DNA of 47,154 bases. It comes from an uncultured Eubacteriales bacterium (GTDB taxonomy: Bacteria > Bacillota > Clostridia > Oscillospirales > Oscillospiraceae). Shown here in pieces: positions 39,272 to 47,154 of this stretch. Positions within the stretch are counted from its first letter, which is position 1; each line of letters opens with the position of its first letter. Location of the stretch: assembly GCA_900546485.1 (NCBI GenBank), contig URDK01000008.1:1-47154 (forward strand), written 5' to 3'. A program made the translations under genes and the position numbers. The notes beneath the pieces are model-generated. The model saw nothing but the letters and a program-made list of their open reading frames with translations. It did no database searches and had not been told where the DNA came from.

Positions 39272-41299
39272 ATGAGCTATGCATCCAAGGACATCCGCAA
39301 CATCGCGCTGCTCGGACACGGCGGCAACGGCAAGACCAGCCTCGCCGAGAGCATCCTCTTTCTGACCGGCGTAACCGACAGGCTCGGCAGCACCGCCGCG
39401 GGCAACTCCGTCTCGGACTACGACCAGGAGGAGATACGCCGCCAGATCAGCATCTCCGCCAGCACCATGTACACCGAGTACCAGAAGACCAAGATTAACA
39501 TCATCGACACCCCGGGATACTTCGACTTTGCCGGCGAGGTCGCCCAGGCCCTGCGCGTCGCGGACATCGGCATCATCTGCGTCTCCGCGAAGGACGGCCT
39601 GAACGTCGGCGCCGAGAAGGCCTGGAAGGCTCTTTCCGACGCGGGAGTGCCCCGTGCCATATACATTTCCAAGGTCGACGAGGAGCACGCCGACTTCTAC
39701 AAGACCTTTGAGCAGCTGCGCGAGAAGTTCGGACCCTCGCTCAGCCCCATGTCCGCCCCCATCATGGAAGGCGTCAAGGTCACCGGTCTGGTCGATATCC
39801 TCGCCCGCAAGGCCTACAAGTACGAAGGCAAGAAGCGCAGCGAGATCCCCATGCCCGCCGACATGGCCGACCGCGTTGAGGAGCTCTACAGTGAGATCGC
39901 CGAAAACGCCGCCGGTACCAGCGAGGAGCTGATGGACAAGTACCTCGAGACCATGGAGCTCTCCTCCGAAGAGATCTACGGCGCCCTGGGCACCGGCATT
40001 GCCGAGTGCGAGATCACGCCCGTATTCTGCGGCAGCGCCGTCACCGGTCTCGGCACCATCGTCCTGCTCGACGCCATCAAGAACTTCTTCCCCTACCCGC
40101 GTGAGGGCGGCAAGCGCGTTGACGAGAACGCTCCGGCCAAGGCCATTGTCTACAAGACCATCTCCGACCAGTTCGGCAAGTTCTCCCTCTTCAAGGTCAT
40201 CTCCGGCAAGGTCACGCCCGACATGACCCTCGTGAACGCCCGCTCCGGCGCGCAGGAGAAGCTCGGCCACATCTACTACATGCAGGGCAAGAAGAACGTC
40301 GAGGTCCAGGAGATCGGCTGCGGCGATATCGGCGCGGTGAGCAAGCTCTCCGACACCAAGACCGGCGACACTCTCTGCGACGCGAAGGCCGTTGAGGCTG
40401 CCCCCGGCATCGAGTACGCCGTCCCCTGCTACTCCATGGCCATCGCCCCCAAGACGAAGGGCCAGGAAGACAAGGTCGCCCAGGGCCTCGCGAGGCTCGG
40501 CGAGGAGGACCGCTCCTTCACCATCACCAACAACGCGGAAACCAAGCAGATGGTCATCGCCGGCGCCGGCGACATCCACCTGGACGTCCTCTGCTCCAAG
40601 CTCAAGAACAAGTTCGGCGTCGAGGTCGAGCTCAGCCCGGCCAAGGTGCCCTATCGTGAGAAGATCCGCAAGCCTCTCAAGGCTCACGGCCGTCACAAGA
40701 AGCAGTCCGGCGGTCACGGCCAGTTCGGCGACGTCTGGATAGAGTTCGAGCCGCAGGACGAGCAGGAAGATATGATCTTCGCCGAGAACGTCTTCGGCGG
40801 CAGCGTGCCGAAGAACTTCTTCCCCGCCGTTGAGAAAGGCCTGCGCGAGTGCTGCACCAAGGGCGTCCTCGCCGGCTACCCGATGGTCTTCCTCAAGGCC
40901 ACCCTCTACGACGGCTCCTACCACCCCGTCGACTCCTCCGAAATGGCGTTCAAGACCGCTGCCGGCCTCGCCTACAAGGAGCTCGTCAACGCGAGCCCGG
41001 TCATCCTCGAGCCCATCGGCCTGCTGAAGGTCACCATCCCCGATGCCAACATGGGCGACATCATGAGCGACATCAGCTCCAAGCGTCGCGGCACCGTCAT
41101 GGGCATGAACGCTGAGGGCGGCATGCAGACCGTCGAGGCTGAGGTCCCCATGGCTGAGATGAGCAGCTACGCCATCGATCTGCGCTCCATGACCCAGGGC
41201 CGCGGCTCCTTCACCCTCGAGTTCTCCCGCTACAACGAGGCTCCTGCCGCCGTGCAGCAGAAGATAATCGAGGACGCCAAGGCCAACGCCGACGAGTAA
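39272..41299 (+). CDS. EF-G-like translational GTPase (FusA2 type)
   Basis: A 675-residue protein with all five EF-G domains. The P-loop is GHGGNGKT at 15-22 instead of the AHIDAGKT of canonical EF-G, G3 is DTPG at 78-81, and G4 is SKVD at 132-135 rather than NKxD. Domain IV (YREKIRKPLKAHGRHKKQSG; GHGQFGDVWIEFEP) is complete. These variants mark the second EF-G class seen in many bacteria beside the housekeeping FusA; the function of that class is not settled. Its neighbours are not ribosomal genes, which also argues against main fusA. Confidence 0.88.
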   Translation: MSYASKDIRNIALLGHGGNGKTSLAESILFLTGVTDRLGSTAAGNSVSDYDQEEIRRQISISASTMYTEYQKTKINIIDTPGYFDFAGEVAQALRVADIGIICVSAKDGLNVGAEKAWKALSDAGVPRAIYISKVDEEHADFYKTFEQLREKFGPSLSPMSAPIMEGVKVTGLVDILARKAYKYEGKKRSEIPMPADMADRVEELYSEIAENAAGTSEELMDKYLETMELSSEEIYGALGTGIAECEITPVFCGSAVTGLGTIVLLDAIKNFFPYPREGGKRVDENAPAKAIVYKTISDQFGKFSLFKVISGKVTPDMTLVNARSGAQEKLGHIYYMQGKKNVEVQEIGCGDIGAVSKLSDTKTGDTLCDAKAVEAAPGIEYAVPCYSMAIAPKTKGQEDKVAQGLARLGEEDRSFTITNNAETKQMVIAGAGDIHLDVLCSKLKNKFGVEVELSPAKVPYREKIRKPLKAHGRHKKQSGGHGQFGDVWIEFEPQDEQEDMIFAENVFGGSVPKNFFPAVEKGLRECCTKGVLAGYPMVFLKATLYDGSYHPVDSSEMAFKTAAGLAYKELVNASPVILEPIGLLKVTIPDANMGDIMSDISSKRRGTVMGMNAEGGMQTVEAEVPMAEMSSYAIDLRSMTQGRGSFTLEFSRYNEAPAAVQQKIIEDAKANADE

Positions 41300-41320
41300 T
41301 CCCAATCTTTTCGACCACAC

Positions 41321-41350
41321 GGGCCGCCGTTTCGACGGCGGCCCTCTTTA
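41321..41350 (+). terminator. Terminator after the EF-G-like gene
   Basis: Perfect 10-bp stem GGGCCGCCGT (41321-41330) with ACGGCGGCCC (41335-41344) closed by a TTCG tetraloop, then TCTTTA. The short T run may allow some readthrough into the lipoprotein gene. Confidence 0.8.
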
Positions 41351-41362
41351 CAGGTGATTTCA

Positions 41363-41857
41363 ATGACAATGAGAACCAAAAAAGTAAAATATCTCTCTGC
41401 CCTGCTCTGCCTTGCGCTTGCGCTCGGCATACTGTCCGGCTGCGGCTCCGAGGCCGCGCAGCCCGAGATGAGCGAGGTCGTCTCCGCCGTAGAGGCCGTT
41501 GTGCCCACCGAAAACATGACCGAGCTCGACGCCAACTATCTCAAGAACGTCTTCAAGCTCGAGGAGGGCGACTACGCCGACTGCCTCGTAATGACCACCA
41601 ACGTCGGCACGACCATAGACGAGTTCGGCATCTTCAAGGGCGCGGACAGCACCCAGGCCGCTGAGCTCAAGACCGCCGTAGAGGAGTATCTTCAGTTCAG
41701 GCTCGACTCCTGGATGCCCGAGTATCTGCCCGAGGAGTTCCCCAAGCTCCAGGGCGCGCAGCTCTGGACCGAGGGCGACTACGTGATGTACGCCATTCTC
41801 TCCGATGAGGCCAAGACCGCCGCAGGCGACGCCTTCACCGCCTGCTTCGCGGCCTGA
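41363..41857 (+). CDS. DUF4358-like lipoprotein
   Basis: A 164-residue lipoprotein: basic start, hydrophobic signal, and lipobox LSGC (Cys about 27). The mature part (TELDANYLKNVFKLEEGDYA; MTTNVGTTIDEFGIFKG; AAELKTAVEEYLQFRLDSW) has the pattern of DUF4358 proteins, common in gut Clostridia and uncharacterised. AGGTGA lies five bases before ATG 41363. It is followed by an SGNH hydrolase gene after 35 bases and is likely cotranscribed with it. Confidence 0.78.
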   Translation: MTMRTKKVKYLSALLCLALALGILSGCGSEAAQPEMSEVVSAVEAVVPTENMTELDANYLKNVFKLEEGDYADCLVMTTNVGTTIDEFGIFKGADSTQAAELKTAVEEYLQFRLDSWMPEYLPEEFPKLQGAQLWTEGDYVMYAILSDEAKTAAGDAFTACFAA

Positions 41858-41892
41858 TTTGATGCACACATCACCCTTTTGAGGTCTTTACC

Positions 41893-42774
41893 ATGAAAAG
41901 AAACGCTAAAAACTCCATGTTCTTTGTGTGGACTATCGCCATTTTCATCTGCATGATAATGGTGTTCTGCGCACTTATCTTCTCCTCCTGCGGCACCGGC
42001 GCGGACGTGCCTGTCACGACCGACCCTCCCGCAGAGAGCGAGCAGCCCGCCGACAGCGGGGACGAGACTTCCGACGTCACGGCCGACCCGAACGCTGCTG
42101 TCACTGACGGAGGCGAGGGCACTACCGCTACGGACGCGCCTCAGACCTCTTCCGTCGTGCTCGGTGAGACCGAGGACGCGGGACAGGAGTACATCGACAA
42201 GCTCACCTTCCTGGGCGACAGCACGACTTACGGCCTGAAATACTACGAGGTCCTCTCCGGCGGCAAGAACACCACCCAGGTCTGGACCCCCGCCAGCGGC
42301 ACGCTCACGCTCTATAACTACGCCACTGCCACCATCGTCTTCCCCGAAGACGGGCAGGAGATAAGCATAGTCGACGCGGTGACGCGCAAGCAGCCGGAGT
42401 ATCTGGTCATCACACTGGGCGTCAACGGCGTGGCCGAGATGGACGAAGACTGGTTCAAGCAGGACTACACAGCACTTGTCCAGAGCATCCAGGCCGCGAG
42501 CCCCGACACCAAGATAATCTGCAATTCCATCTACCCCGTTGAAAACGACTACGAGCACATAAACTCCATCAACAACACGAACATACCCCAGGCCAACGAG
42601 TGGATAAAGGCCGTGGCGGAGGCCACGGGCTGCAAGTACGCGGACAGCGCCAGCGTCCTCAAGGCCGAGGACGGCAGCCTCCGCGAGGACTACGGCAACG
42701 GCGACGGCATCCACTTGAATGCCGATGGCTTCAACGCCGTGCTCGAGTACCTGCGCACCCACGCATATCAATAA
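41893..42774 (+). CDS. Membrane-anchored SGNH/GDSL-type hydrolase
   Basis: A 293-residue protein with one N-terminal membrane helix (about 10-33), a Ser/Thr/Asp-rich linker to about 95, then an SGNH fold. Block I is FLGDSTTYG (Ser 110), the Asn block is LGVNG (Asn 178), and the last block is GDGIHLNADGF (Asp 271, His 274). These enzymes are esterases, often acting on acetylated wall or exopolysaccharides; the substrate here is unknown. It probably acts outside the cell and is cotranscribed with the DUF4358-like lipoprotein. Confidence 0.85.
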   Translation: MKRNAKNSMFFVWTIAIFICMIMVFCALIFSSCGTGADVPVTTDPPAESEQPADSGDETSDVTADPNAAVTDGGEGTTATDAPQTSSVVLGETEDAGQEYIDKLTFLGDSTTYGLKYYEVLSGGKNTTQVWTPASGTLTLYNYATATIVFPEDGQEISIVDAVTRKQPEYLVITLGVNGVAEMDEDWFKQDYTALVQSIQAASPDTKIICNSIYPVENDYEHINSINNTNIPQANEWIKAVAEATGCKYADSASVLKAEDGSLREDYGNGDGIHLNADGFNAVLEYLRTHAYQ

Positions 42775-42780
42775 GCACCA

Positions 42781-42812
42781 AGTCCCCCGGACATCGGTCC
42801 GGGGGACTTTTC
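42781..42812 (+). terminator. Terminator of the lipoprotein/SGNH unit
   Basis: Perfect 11-bp stem AGTCCCCCGGA (42781-42791) with TCCGGGGGACT (42798-42808), then TTTTCC. Confidence 0.92.
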
Positions 42813-42815
42813 CGT

Positions 42816-43370
42816 TCACCGGCACATGCCGGGGCGGGACGTGCCTGTCAGGAGGTTTGCAAAACAGTCCGGGGCCGGGTCGCGCACTGCGCGGTAGCCC
42901 TCAATCTTCACGGGGCGCAGTCTGGAGTAGTTATAGCTCGAAAGCGGACGGTCGAAGGCGTCAAAGCTGTGGGCCGCGACGAGATATCCTCCGGGTGTGC
43001 TGTCGGTTATCAGCAGCGTGTGATAGTACCTCCCGTCGGGGCCGCCCAGCTGTACTATGTCGCCGATTTGAAGCTCGCCTAGCTCAGCGTCGCGCCCCCA
43101 GGGGCCCGCGCCCTCGTTGGTCGTCAGGAAGTCGTGCAGATACTGCACACTCGTCCAGGACGGCGTCCGGTCGGAGGCGCTGTTATAGTACCAGCCGAAG
43201 GTATCCTTGCAATTCATCGTGCAGCAGCCGGCCAGAATGCACTGGGAAATGAAGTTGGTGCAGTCGCCGCCGATGCCCGTGAAGTTATAGAAAAGCGGAT
43301 TGCGCCCGTAGGCCCAGCGTCGGGCATACTCCCTCGCCCGGCGGCGGTCGTATTCCCTCTCCTTGAGCAT
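42816..43370 (-). CDS. Putative cysteine amidase (Amidase_6 family)
   Basis: A 184-residue protein with the Amidase_6 pattern: YDRRRAREYARRWAYGRNP, then the catalytic-Cys motif GGDCTNFISQ (Cys about 36), and a His in RYYHTLLITDS. Similar domains process peptides or cell-wall material, and they are often exported, but no signal peptide is visible here. Its ribosome site GAGGTGA, six bases before ATG 43370, lies in the 3' arm of the bioY terminator hairpin, so expression may depend on readthrough or on opening of that hairpin. Confidence 0.78.
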   Translation of the reverse strand: MLKEREYDRRRAREYARRWAYGRNPLFYNFTGIGGDCTNFISQCILAGCCTMNCKDTFGWYYNSASDRTPSWTSVQYLHDFLTTNEGAGPWGRDAELGELQIGDIVQLGGPDGRYYHTLLITDSTPGGYLVAAHSFDAFDRPLSSYNYSRLRPVKIEGYRAVRDPAPDCFANLLTGTSRPGMCR

Positions 43371-43373
43371 AAA

Positions 43374-43404
43374 AAATCACCTCACGGCATAATACGCCGT
43401 GAGG
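43374..43404 (-). terminator. Terminator of bioY overlapping the amidase ribosome site
   Basis: Stem CCTCACGGC (43380-43388) with GCCGTGAGG (43396-43404), 7-base loop, then TGATTTTTTA on the minus strand. GAGGTGA, the amidase ribosome site, is partly inside the stem. Confidence 0.85.
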
Positions 43405-43426
43405 CGGTATTTTGCTGTATCGCCGC

Positions 43427-43972
43427 TCAGCCGCGGCGGTGCTCAGGAGCGCAGAAGGGCGCGAGCCGCTTTGACAGTGTGGCGGCGAGAAATATCTTGG
43501 CCGCGTCGGCGGGGATGAAGGGCAGCACGCAGGCGGAGAGCACCGCTGTGACACTGGCCGCCTCTCCCGCACGGGCATAGACCGCGACATACCAGGCCGT
43601 ACCCAGAGCGTAGCAGGCCAGCAGTCCCGCGCACATTGAGAGTATGAGCGCCGGCAGGCTCCTCCCGAAGCGCTCGGCCCCCAGCCCGGCGATGAAGGCT
43701 GCGGGCAGGAAGCCGAGTATATATCCCCCCGTCGCCCCCAGCAGTGCGCCCGCGCCTCCCTGGAAGCCGGAGAACACCGGCAGACCCAGCGCGCCGAGGA
43801 GTATATACAGCCCAAGCGCCGCCGCGCCCCGGCGGGCTCCCAGCGTTCCGCCCACGGCAAACACTGCGAAGGTCTGCATCGTGAAGGGTATCGCCGCCGG
43901 TACGCTCAGCCAGGCGCAGAGCGCAATAAGCGCCGCGGATATCGATATGTATGCCATGTCTCTTGTCTTCAT
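43427..43972 (-). CDS. bioY: Biotin transporter substrate-binding subunit BioY
   Basis: A 181-residue membrane protein with about six helices. It shows the BioY pattern IPFTMQTFAVFAVGGTLGAR, then GAALGLYILLGALGLPVFSG and GGYILGFLPAAFIAG. BioY captures biotin, alone or with the shared EcfAT energy-coupling module, which is not in this window. It follows nagA after a hairpin, with GGGGAAAAGT before ATG 43972. No BirA-type operator was found in the short gap. Confidence 0.94.
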   Translation of the reverse strand: MKTRDMAYISISAALIALCAWLSVPAAIPFTMQTFAVFAVGGTLGARRGAAALGLYILLGALGLPVFSGFQGGAGALLGATGGYILGFLPAAFIAGLGAERFGRSLPALILSMCAGLLACYALGTAWYVAVYARAGEAASVTAVLSACVLPFIPADAAKIFLAATLSKRLAPFCAPEHRRG

Positions 43973-43997
43973 ACTTTTCCCCGGAAATAAAAATGCG

Positions 43998-44030
43998 CGG
44001 GGGAGAAGATGCGCCCTCTCCCCCGTTTTT
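43998..44030. terminator. Hairpin between nagA and bioY
   Basis: CGGGGGAGA (43998-44006) with TCTCCCCCG (44017-44025), loop of 10. T-rich stretches follow on both strands; on the minus strand it ends nagA, probably incompletely since bioY has no clear promoter of its own. Confidence 0.75.
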
Positions 44031-44031
44031 C

Positions 44032-45138
44032 TCAGCCGACGACCCTCTCGCCGCCGACGAACACAGTTTTGACGTTCAGCTCCGCGTCCAGGACCACTAT
44101 ATCGGCCCGCTTGCCCGGGGCCAGCTCGCCGCAGTCCGTGAGGCGCACGGAGCGCGCGGGGGTGCTGGTCGCGGCCCTGATTGCGTTCTCGAGCGGCACA
44201 CCGAACTTGACGGCGCGTCTGACAGCCTCGCCCACGTTTATGCTGCTGCCCGCGAGCGTACCGTCCAGCAGTCTGGCAACGCCGCCGCCCAGCCTTATGG
44301 GCAGGCCGCCGAGCTCATAGTCGCCGTCGGGCATACCGGCGCAGCGCAGGGAGTCGGAGATGAGCGCCGCGTGCTCGCCGAAGAGCTGCATTGCCAGGCG
44401 GACGGCCGCCGGGTGCAGGTGCAGCCCGTCGCAGATGAGCTCCACCGTAGCGCCCGCATCAAAGGCCGCGCCGATGACGCCGGGCTTGCGGTGGTGGAGG
44501 CCCGGCATCCCGTTGAAGAGGTGCGTCGTGTGGCTAGCGCCCGCCTCGTAGGCACGCATGGCGGTGTCGTAATCCGCCTCCGTATGGCCCACGGACACGG
44601 TGCAGACGGGCGAGACACGCTTTATGAACTCCATGCCGCCCTCGACCTCCGGCGCAACGGTGACGAGTCTCACCGCTCCACCCGAAGCCTCGTTGAGACG
44701 CATGAACATGTCCGCGTCGGGCGCATGCAGGTTCTCCGGGTTCTGCGCGCCGCGCTTGTTGTAGCAGAGGAAGGGGCCCTCGAGGTGTATGCCCGCACAG
44801 CGCGCGCCGGGCAGTGCTCCGGCATTTTTAACGCAGGCCATGGCGGGCATGAGCTGATGCTCCTTGAGCGTCATGGTTGTGGCCAGGAAGCTGGTAACGC
44901 CGTTTTCGGCGTAGTAGCGGGAGGTGACGCTCAGGGCCTCGGGATCGCCGTCGGAGTGGTCACGATTCATCGCGCCGTGGGTGTGGACATCCACAAAGCC
45001 GGGGACCACATAGCAGCCCGCTGCGTCCAGGCCCTCGCCCTCAAATTCGCCCACGCCTTCGATAGTTTTGCCGAAACTGAGGGCGACATCATGGAACTTT
45101 CCGTCGCGGAGAAATACCTTGCCGTTTTTTATTAGCAT
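44032..45138 (-). CDS. nagA: N-acetylglucosamine-6-phosphate deacetylase
   Basis: A 368-residue amidohydrolase that turns GlcNAc-6-phosphate into glucosamine-6-phosphate, for amino-sugar use or wall recycling. Metal and active-site motifs are in order: VDVHTHGAMNRD near 49-60, the metal Glu in GIHLEGPF near 120, SVGHTEADYD, HTTHLFNGM, ELICDGLHLHP and the catalytic Asp in LISDSL near 265. AAGGAG precedes ATG 45138. It is divergent from the CofE-like gene; no nagB is adjacent. Confidence 0.94.
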   Translation of the reverse strand: MLIKNGKVFLRDGKFHDVALSFGKTIEGVGEFEGEGLDAAGCYVVPGFVDVHTHGAMNRDHSDGDPEALSVTSRYYAENGVTSFLATTMTLKEHQLMPAMACVKNAGALPGARCAGIHLEGPFLCYNKRGAQNPENLHAPDADMFMRLNEASGGAVRLVTVAPEVEGGMEFIKRVSPVCTVSVGHTEADYDTAMRAYEAGASHTTHLFNGMPGLHHRKPGVIGAAFDAGATVELICDGLHLHPAAVRLAMQLFGEHAALISDSLRCAGMPDGDYELGGLPIRLGGGVARLLDGTLAGSSINVGEAVRRAVKFGVPLENAIRAATSTPARSVRLTDCGELAPGKRADIVVLDAELNVKTVFVGGERVVG

Positions 45139-45162
45139 TTATATCGCTCCTTATACCTTATT

Positions 45163-45195
45163 TTAGTTGACTAAATCTATGTTTGAGGGTATTAT
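45163..45195 (+). promoter_or_regulatory. Promoter of the CofE-like gene with a palindrome over the -35
   Basis: TTGACT (45167-45172), 17 bases, TATTAT (45190-45195). A palindrome TTTAGT/ACTAAA with a 2-base centre (45163-45176) covers the -35 and lies between the two divergent genes; it could be the operator for nagA, the CofE-like gene, or both. Confidence 0.65.
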
Positions 45196-45232
45196 TCTTC
45201 TGTTATGAATTTCTCTCAGGGAGGCATATAAA

Positions 45233-46414
45233 ATGTCAGGTGTTATTTCGAGAGGTGTCCGTGCCCCTATCATACGCGAAGGCGACGACATAGTCAAGCT
45301 CACCGCCGACGCCGTTGAGGCCGCCATGGCCGAGGACGGCTTCAAGCTGCACGAAAGGGACATCGTCGCCGTCACCGAGAGCGTCGTAGCCCGCTCCGAC
45401 GGCAACTACGCCTCTGTTGACGACATTGCCGCCGACGTGCGCGCCAAGCTGGGCGGCGAGACCGTCGCCGTCGTGTTCCCCATCCTCTCCCGCAACCGCT
45501 TTGCCATCTGCCTGCGCGGCATCGCCCGCGGCTCCAAGAAGGTCGTTCTCATGCTCTCCTACCCCTCCGACGAGGTCGGCAACCACCTCTTTGACGAGGA
45601 TACGATGGACGACAGCGGCGTCAACCCCTATGCCGACGTGCTCACGCTGGCCAAGTATCGCCGCATCTTCGGCTCCATCCGCCACCCCTTCACCGGCGTG
45701 GACTACGTCGAGTACTATGAGAACATCATCCGTGAGGAGGGCGCGGAGAGCGAGATAGTCTTCGCCAACCGCCCCGAGACCGCTGCGACGCTGGCGGACA
45801 ACATACTCTGCTGCGATATCCACACCCGTCAGCGCACCCAGCGCCGCATCCGCGCCGCCGGGGCCAAGAACGTGCTGACCCTTTGCGATATACTCAACGC
45901 CCCCGTGAACGGCAGCGGCTACTGCCCCGAATACGGCCTGCTCGGCTCCAACAAGGCCACTGAGGACAAGGTCAAACTCTTCCCGAAGAACGCCCAGTCC
46001 GTGGCCGACGGCATCCAGGCCGAGCTGCTGAAGCGCACCGGCGTCAAGGTCGAGGCCATGGTCTACGGCGACGGCGCCTTCAAGGACCCCGCGGGCAAGA
46101 TCTGGGAGCTGGCCGACCCCGTCGTCAGCCCCGGCTTCACCGATGGCCTGCGCGGCCTGCCCAACGAGCTCAAGCTCAAGTACCTCGCTGACAACGAGTT
46201 TGCCGGTCTCTCCGGCGATGAGCTCAAGGCTGCCATCCAGGAGTCAATCCGTCAGAAGGACGCGGACCTCAAGGGCCACATGGTCTCCGAGGGCACCACG
46301 CCTCGCCGCCTCACCGACCTCATCGGCTCCCTCTGCGACCTGACCAGCGGCAGCGGCGACAAGGGCACGCCCATCATCGTAGTGCAGAACTACTTCAAGA
46401 ACTACGCCGAATAA
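45233..46414 (+). CDS. CofE-like gamma-glutamyl ligase family protein
   Basis: A 393-residue protein of the F420-0:L-glutamate ligase (CofE) family by overall pattern: an N-terminal APIIREGDDIVKLTADAVEA, then HERDIVAVTESVVARSDGNY, and VVFPILSRNRFAICLRGIA. In methanogens and actinobacteria CofE adds glutamate to F420-0. Clostridial gut bacteria are not known to make F420, and no other F420 gene is seen here, so the substrate is probably different. The protein is longer than classical CofE (about 250). GGGAGG lies before ATG 45233. Confidence 0.78.
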   Translation: MSGVISRGVRAPIIREGDDIVKLTADAVEAAMAEDGFKLHERDIVAVTESVVARSDGNYASVDDIAADVRAKLGGETVAVVFPILSRNRFAICLRGIARGSKKVVLMLSYPSDEVGNHLFDEDTMDDSGVNPYADVLTLAKYRRIFGSIRHPFTGVDYVEYYENIIREEGAESEIVFANRPETAATLADNILCCDIHTRQRTQRRIRAAGAKNVLTLCDILNAPVNGSGYCPEYGLLGSNKATEDKVKLFPKNAQSVADGIQAELLKRTGVKVEAMVYGDGAFKDPAGKIWELADPVVSPGFTDGLRGLPNELKLKYLADNEFAGLSGDELKAAIQESIRQKDADLKGHMVSEGTTPRRLTDLIGSLCDLTSGSGDKGTPIIVVQNYFKNYAE

Positions 46415-46444
46415 AGCGGCCTTGCGGCCGGGGGGAGGTAAGCC

Positions 46445-47154
46445 ATGAAATGCCCTAACTGCGGGATGGACATAGTCATCGCCACGCACCTGTGCCCGCA
46501 CTGCGGCTATGAGCACGACTTCGACGGCGCCATAGAACCCCGGCGAGACATTCCGGAACCCTGGGACCTCACTTCGGACTCGACCCGCCGTCGCGATCAG
46601 CGCGAGCGAGAGGCGCGCATACGCGCCGCCCGGAGTGAGGAAAAGGCCCGGCGCGAGGCGCTCAGGGAGGCAGGCGGCGTCTATGTCCGGGACGAGCGCG
46701 TCAGTGAGGCGCGCGACAGCAGCTCCCGGGATGAGGACGCCGGCGAGCGCATCTGGGGGTTCACGCGAACACTGGTGCTGGCCAGCCTCGTTATATGCGC
46801 GGTGCTGCTCTTCGCCGCCGCCGCGTTCTATATTACCGGGGCCTATTTCGAGCTCGACGGGCGCTACACGAGCAGCTATGCCTATATGGTGCTGCCGGAG
46901 CTGAGGTTCTTCGACATGGTCTTTGGCGCGGCCTGCACGGGCATCGGGCTTATCGTCGTCGCCGCATTCGCGGCATTTAAGCGAGGAAAACGCTCAGGAA
47001 GTGGGCTTTTGGTCTTCGCTGCGGTTCTCTTCTGCATCGCGCGCTTTGCCTACGCAGTTGCACTCACAGCGGCTTTCGACCTCGGATCGGAGTACCTTCT
47101 CTCCGTCGGGGACTGGCTCATACCTATAGTTTTGTATCTCGTTGTCGTCCTGCT
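46445..47154 (+). CDS. Zinc-ribbon membrane protein (partial at window edge)
   Basis: Starts at ATG 46445 with GGGGGAGG upstream and runs off the right edge; about 236 codons are visible with no stop. The N-terminus is a zinc ribbon made of two CxxC pairs (CPNCG at 3-7 and CPHCG at 17-21). A long Arg/Glu-rich helical stretch follows (about 45-95), then at least four hydrophobic helices. Proteins of this build are common in Clostridia and have no assigned role. A small hairpin (CGGCC/GGCCG, about 46418-46431) lies just before its ribosome site. Confidence 0.7.
   Translation, partial: MKCPNCGMDIVIATHLCPHCGYEHDFDGAIEPRRDIPEPWDLTSDSTRRRDQREREARIRAARSEEKARREALREAGGVYVRDERVSEARDSSSRDEDAGERIWGFTRTLVLASLVICAVLLFAAAAFYITGAYFELDGRYTSSYAYMVLPELRFFDMVFGAACTGIGLIVVAAFAAFKRGKRSGSGLLVFAAVLFCIARFAYAVALTAAFDLGSEYLLSVGDWLIPIVLYLVVVL

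Noticed and set aside
43973..44031. Biotin-responsive operator upstream of bioY
   Set aside because: The short gap contains only the nagA/bioY hairpin and a ribosome site; no BirA-like inverted repeat was found.

Overview
The window reads as chromosome of a high-GC, anaerobic, Gram-positive member of the Clostridia, most like the gut Oscillospiraceae/Oscillibacter group. The evidence is the dense GC-rich coding, AGGAGG-type ribosome sites with many TTG and GTG starts, sigma-A-like promoters, a DUF1292 gene, a tungsten-type aldehyde oxidoreductase with a ferredoxin, and typical clostridial lipoproteins. No rRNA, tRNA or CRISPR was recognised. No genus can be named from sequence alone.

Bases 1-12465 (minus strand) are a compact phage morphogenesis and lysis module. 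In transcription order it encodes small terminase, large terminase, a small membrane protein, portal, scaffold, major capsid, a two-part tail hub or nozzle, a small adhesin-like protein, a collagen-like fibre, a BspA-like fibre, a GH25 endolysin and a phi-LC3-type holin that runs off the left edge. No integrase, repressor or replication gene is in view. A host gene, threonine ammonia-lyase ilvA (12591-13802), follows. Beyond it, on the other strand, is a lone phage-type coiled-coil protein (13983-14939).

Bases 15167-23128 hold host genes: an unusual two-part family III CoA-transferase, an SH3/NlpC-P60 hydrolase with a small partner gene, a class A penicillin-binding protein, a small membrane protein, DUF1292, a probable 6S RNA, and a divergent TetR/DegV pair with an operator between them.

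Bases 23187-31284 are an oligopeptide ABC operon (oppA-B-C-D-F plus a small membrane protein). Its binding protein appears circularly permuted and its OppC permease carries about 390 extra extracytoplasmic residues. Upstream are an XRE regulator with a membrane protein, a sugar-type ABC ATPase, and a GntR regulator. The GntR gene is divergent from a four-gene redox operon: polyferredoxin, tungsten aldehyde:ferredoxin oxidoreductase, MoaD-like protein and iron alcohol dehydrogenase.

Bases 39272-47154 carry an EF-G-like GTPase, two exported proteins (DUF4358-like lipoprotein, SGNH hydrolase), a cysteine amidase, BioY, NagA, a CofE-like ligase, and a partial zinc-ribbon membrane protein.

The main things to follow up are the permuted OppA with the enlarged OppC; a dispersed hairpin repeat present in two copies whose stems differ by compensatory changes, one copy sitting inside the phage capsid genes; an in-frame stop splitting the phage tail-hub gene; and the CoA-transferase, which has lost its usual catalytic aspartate.
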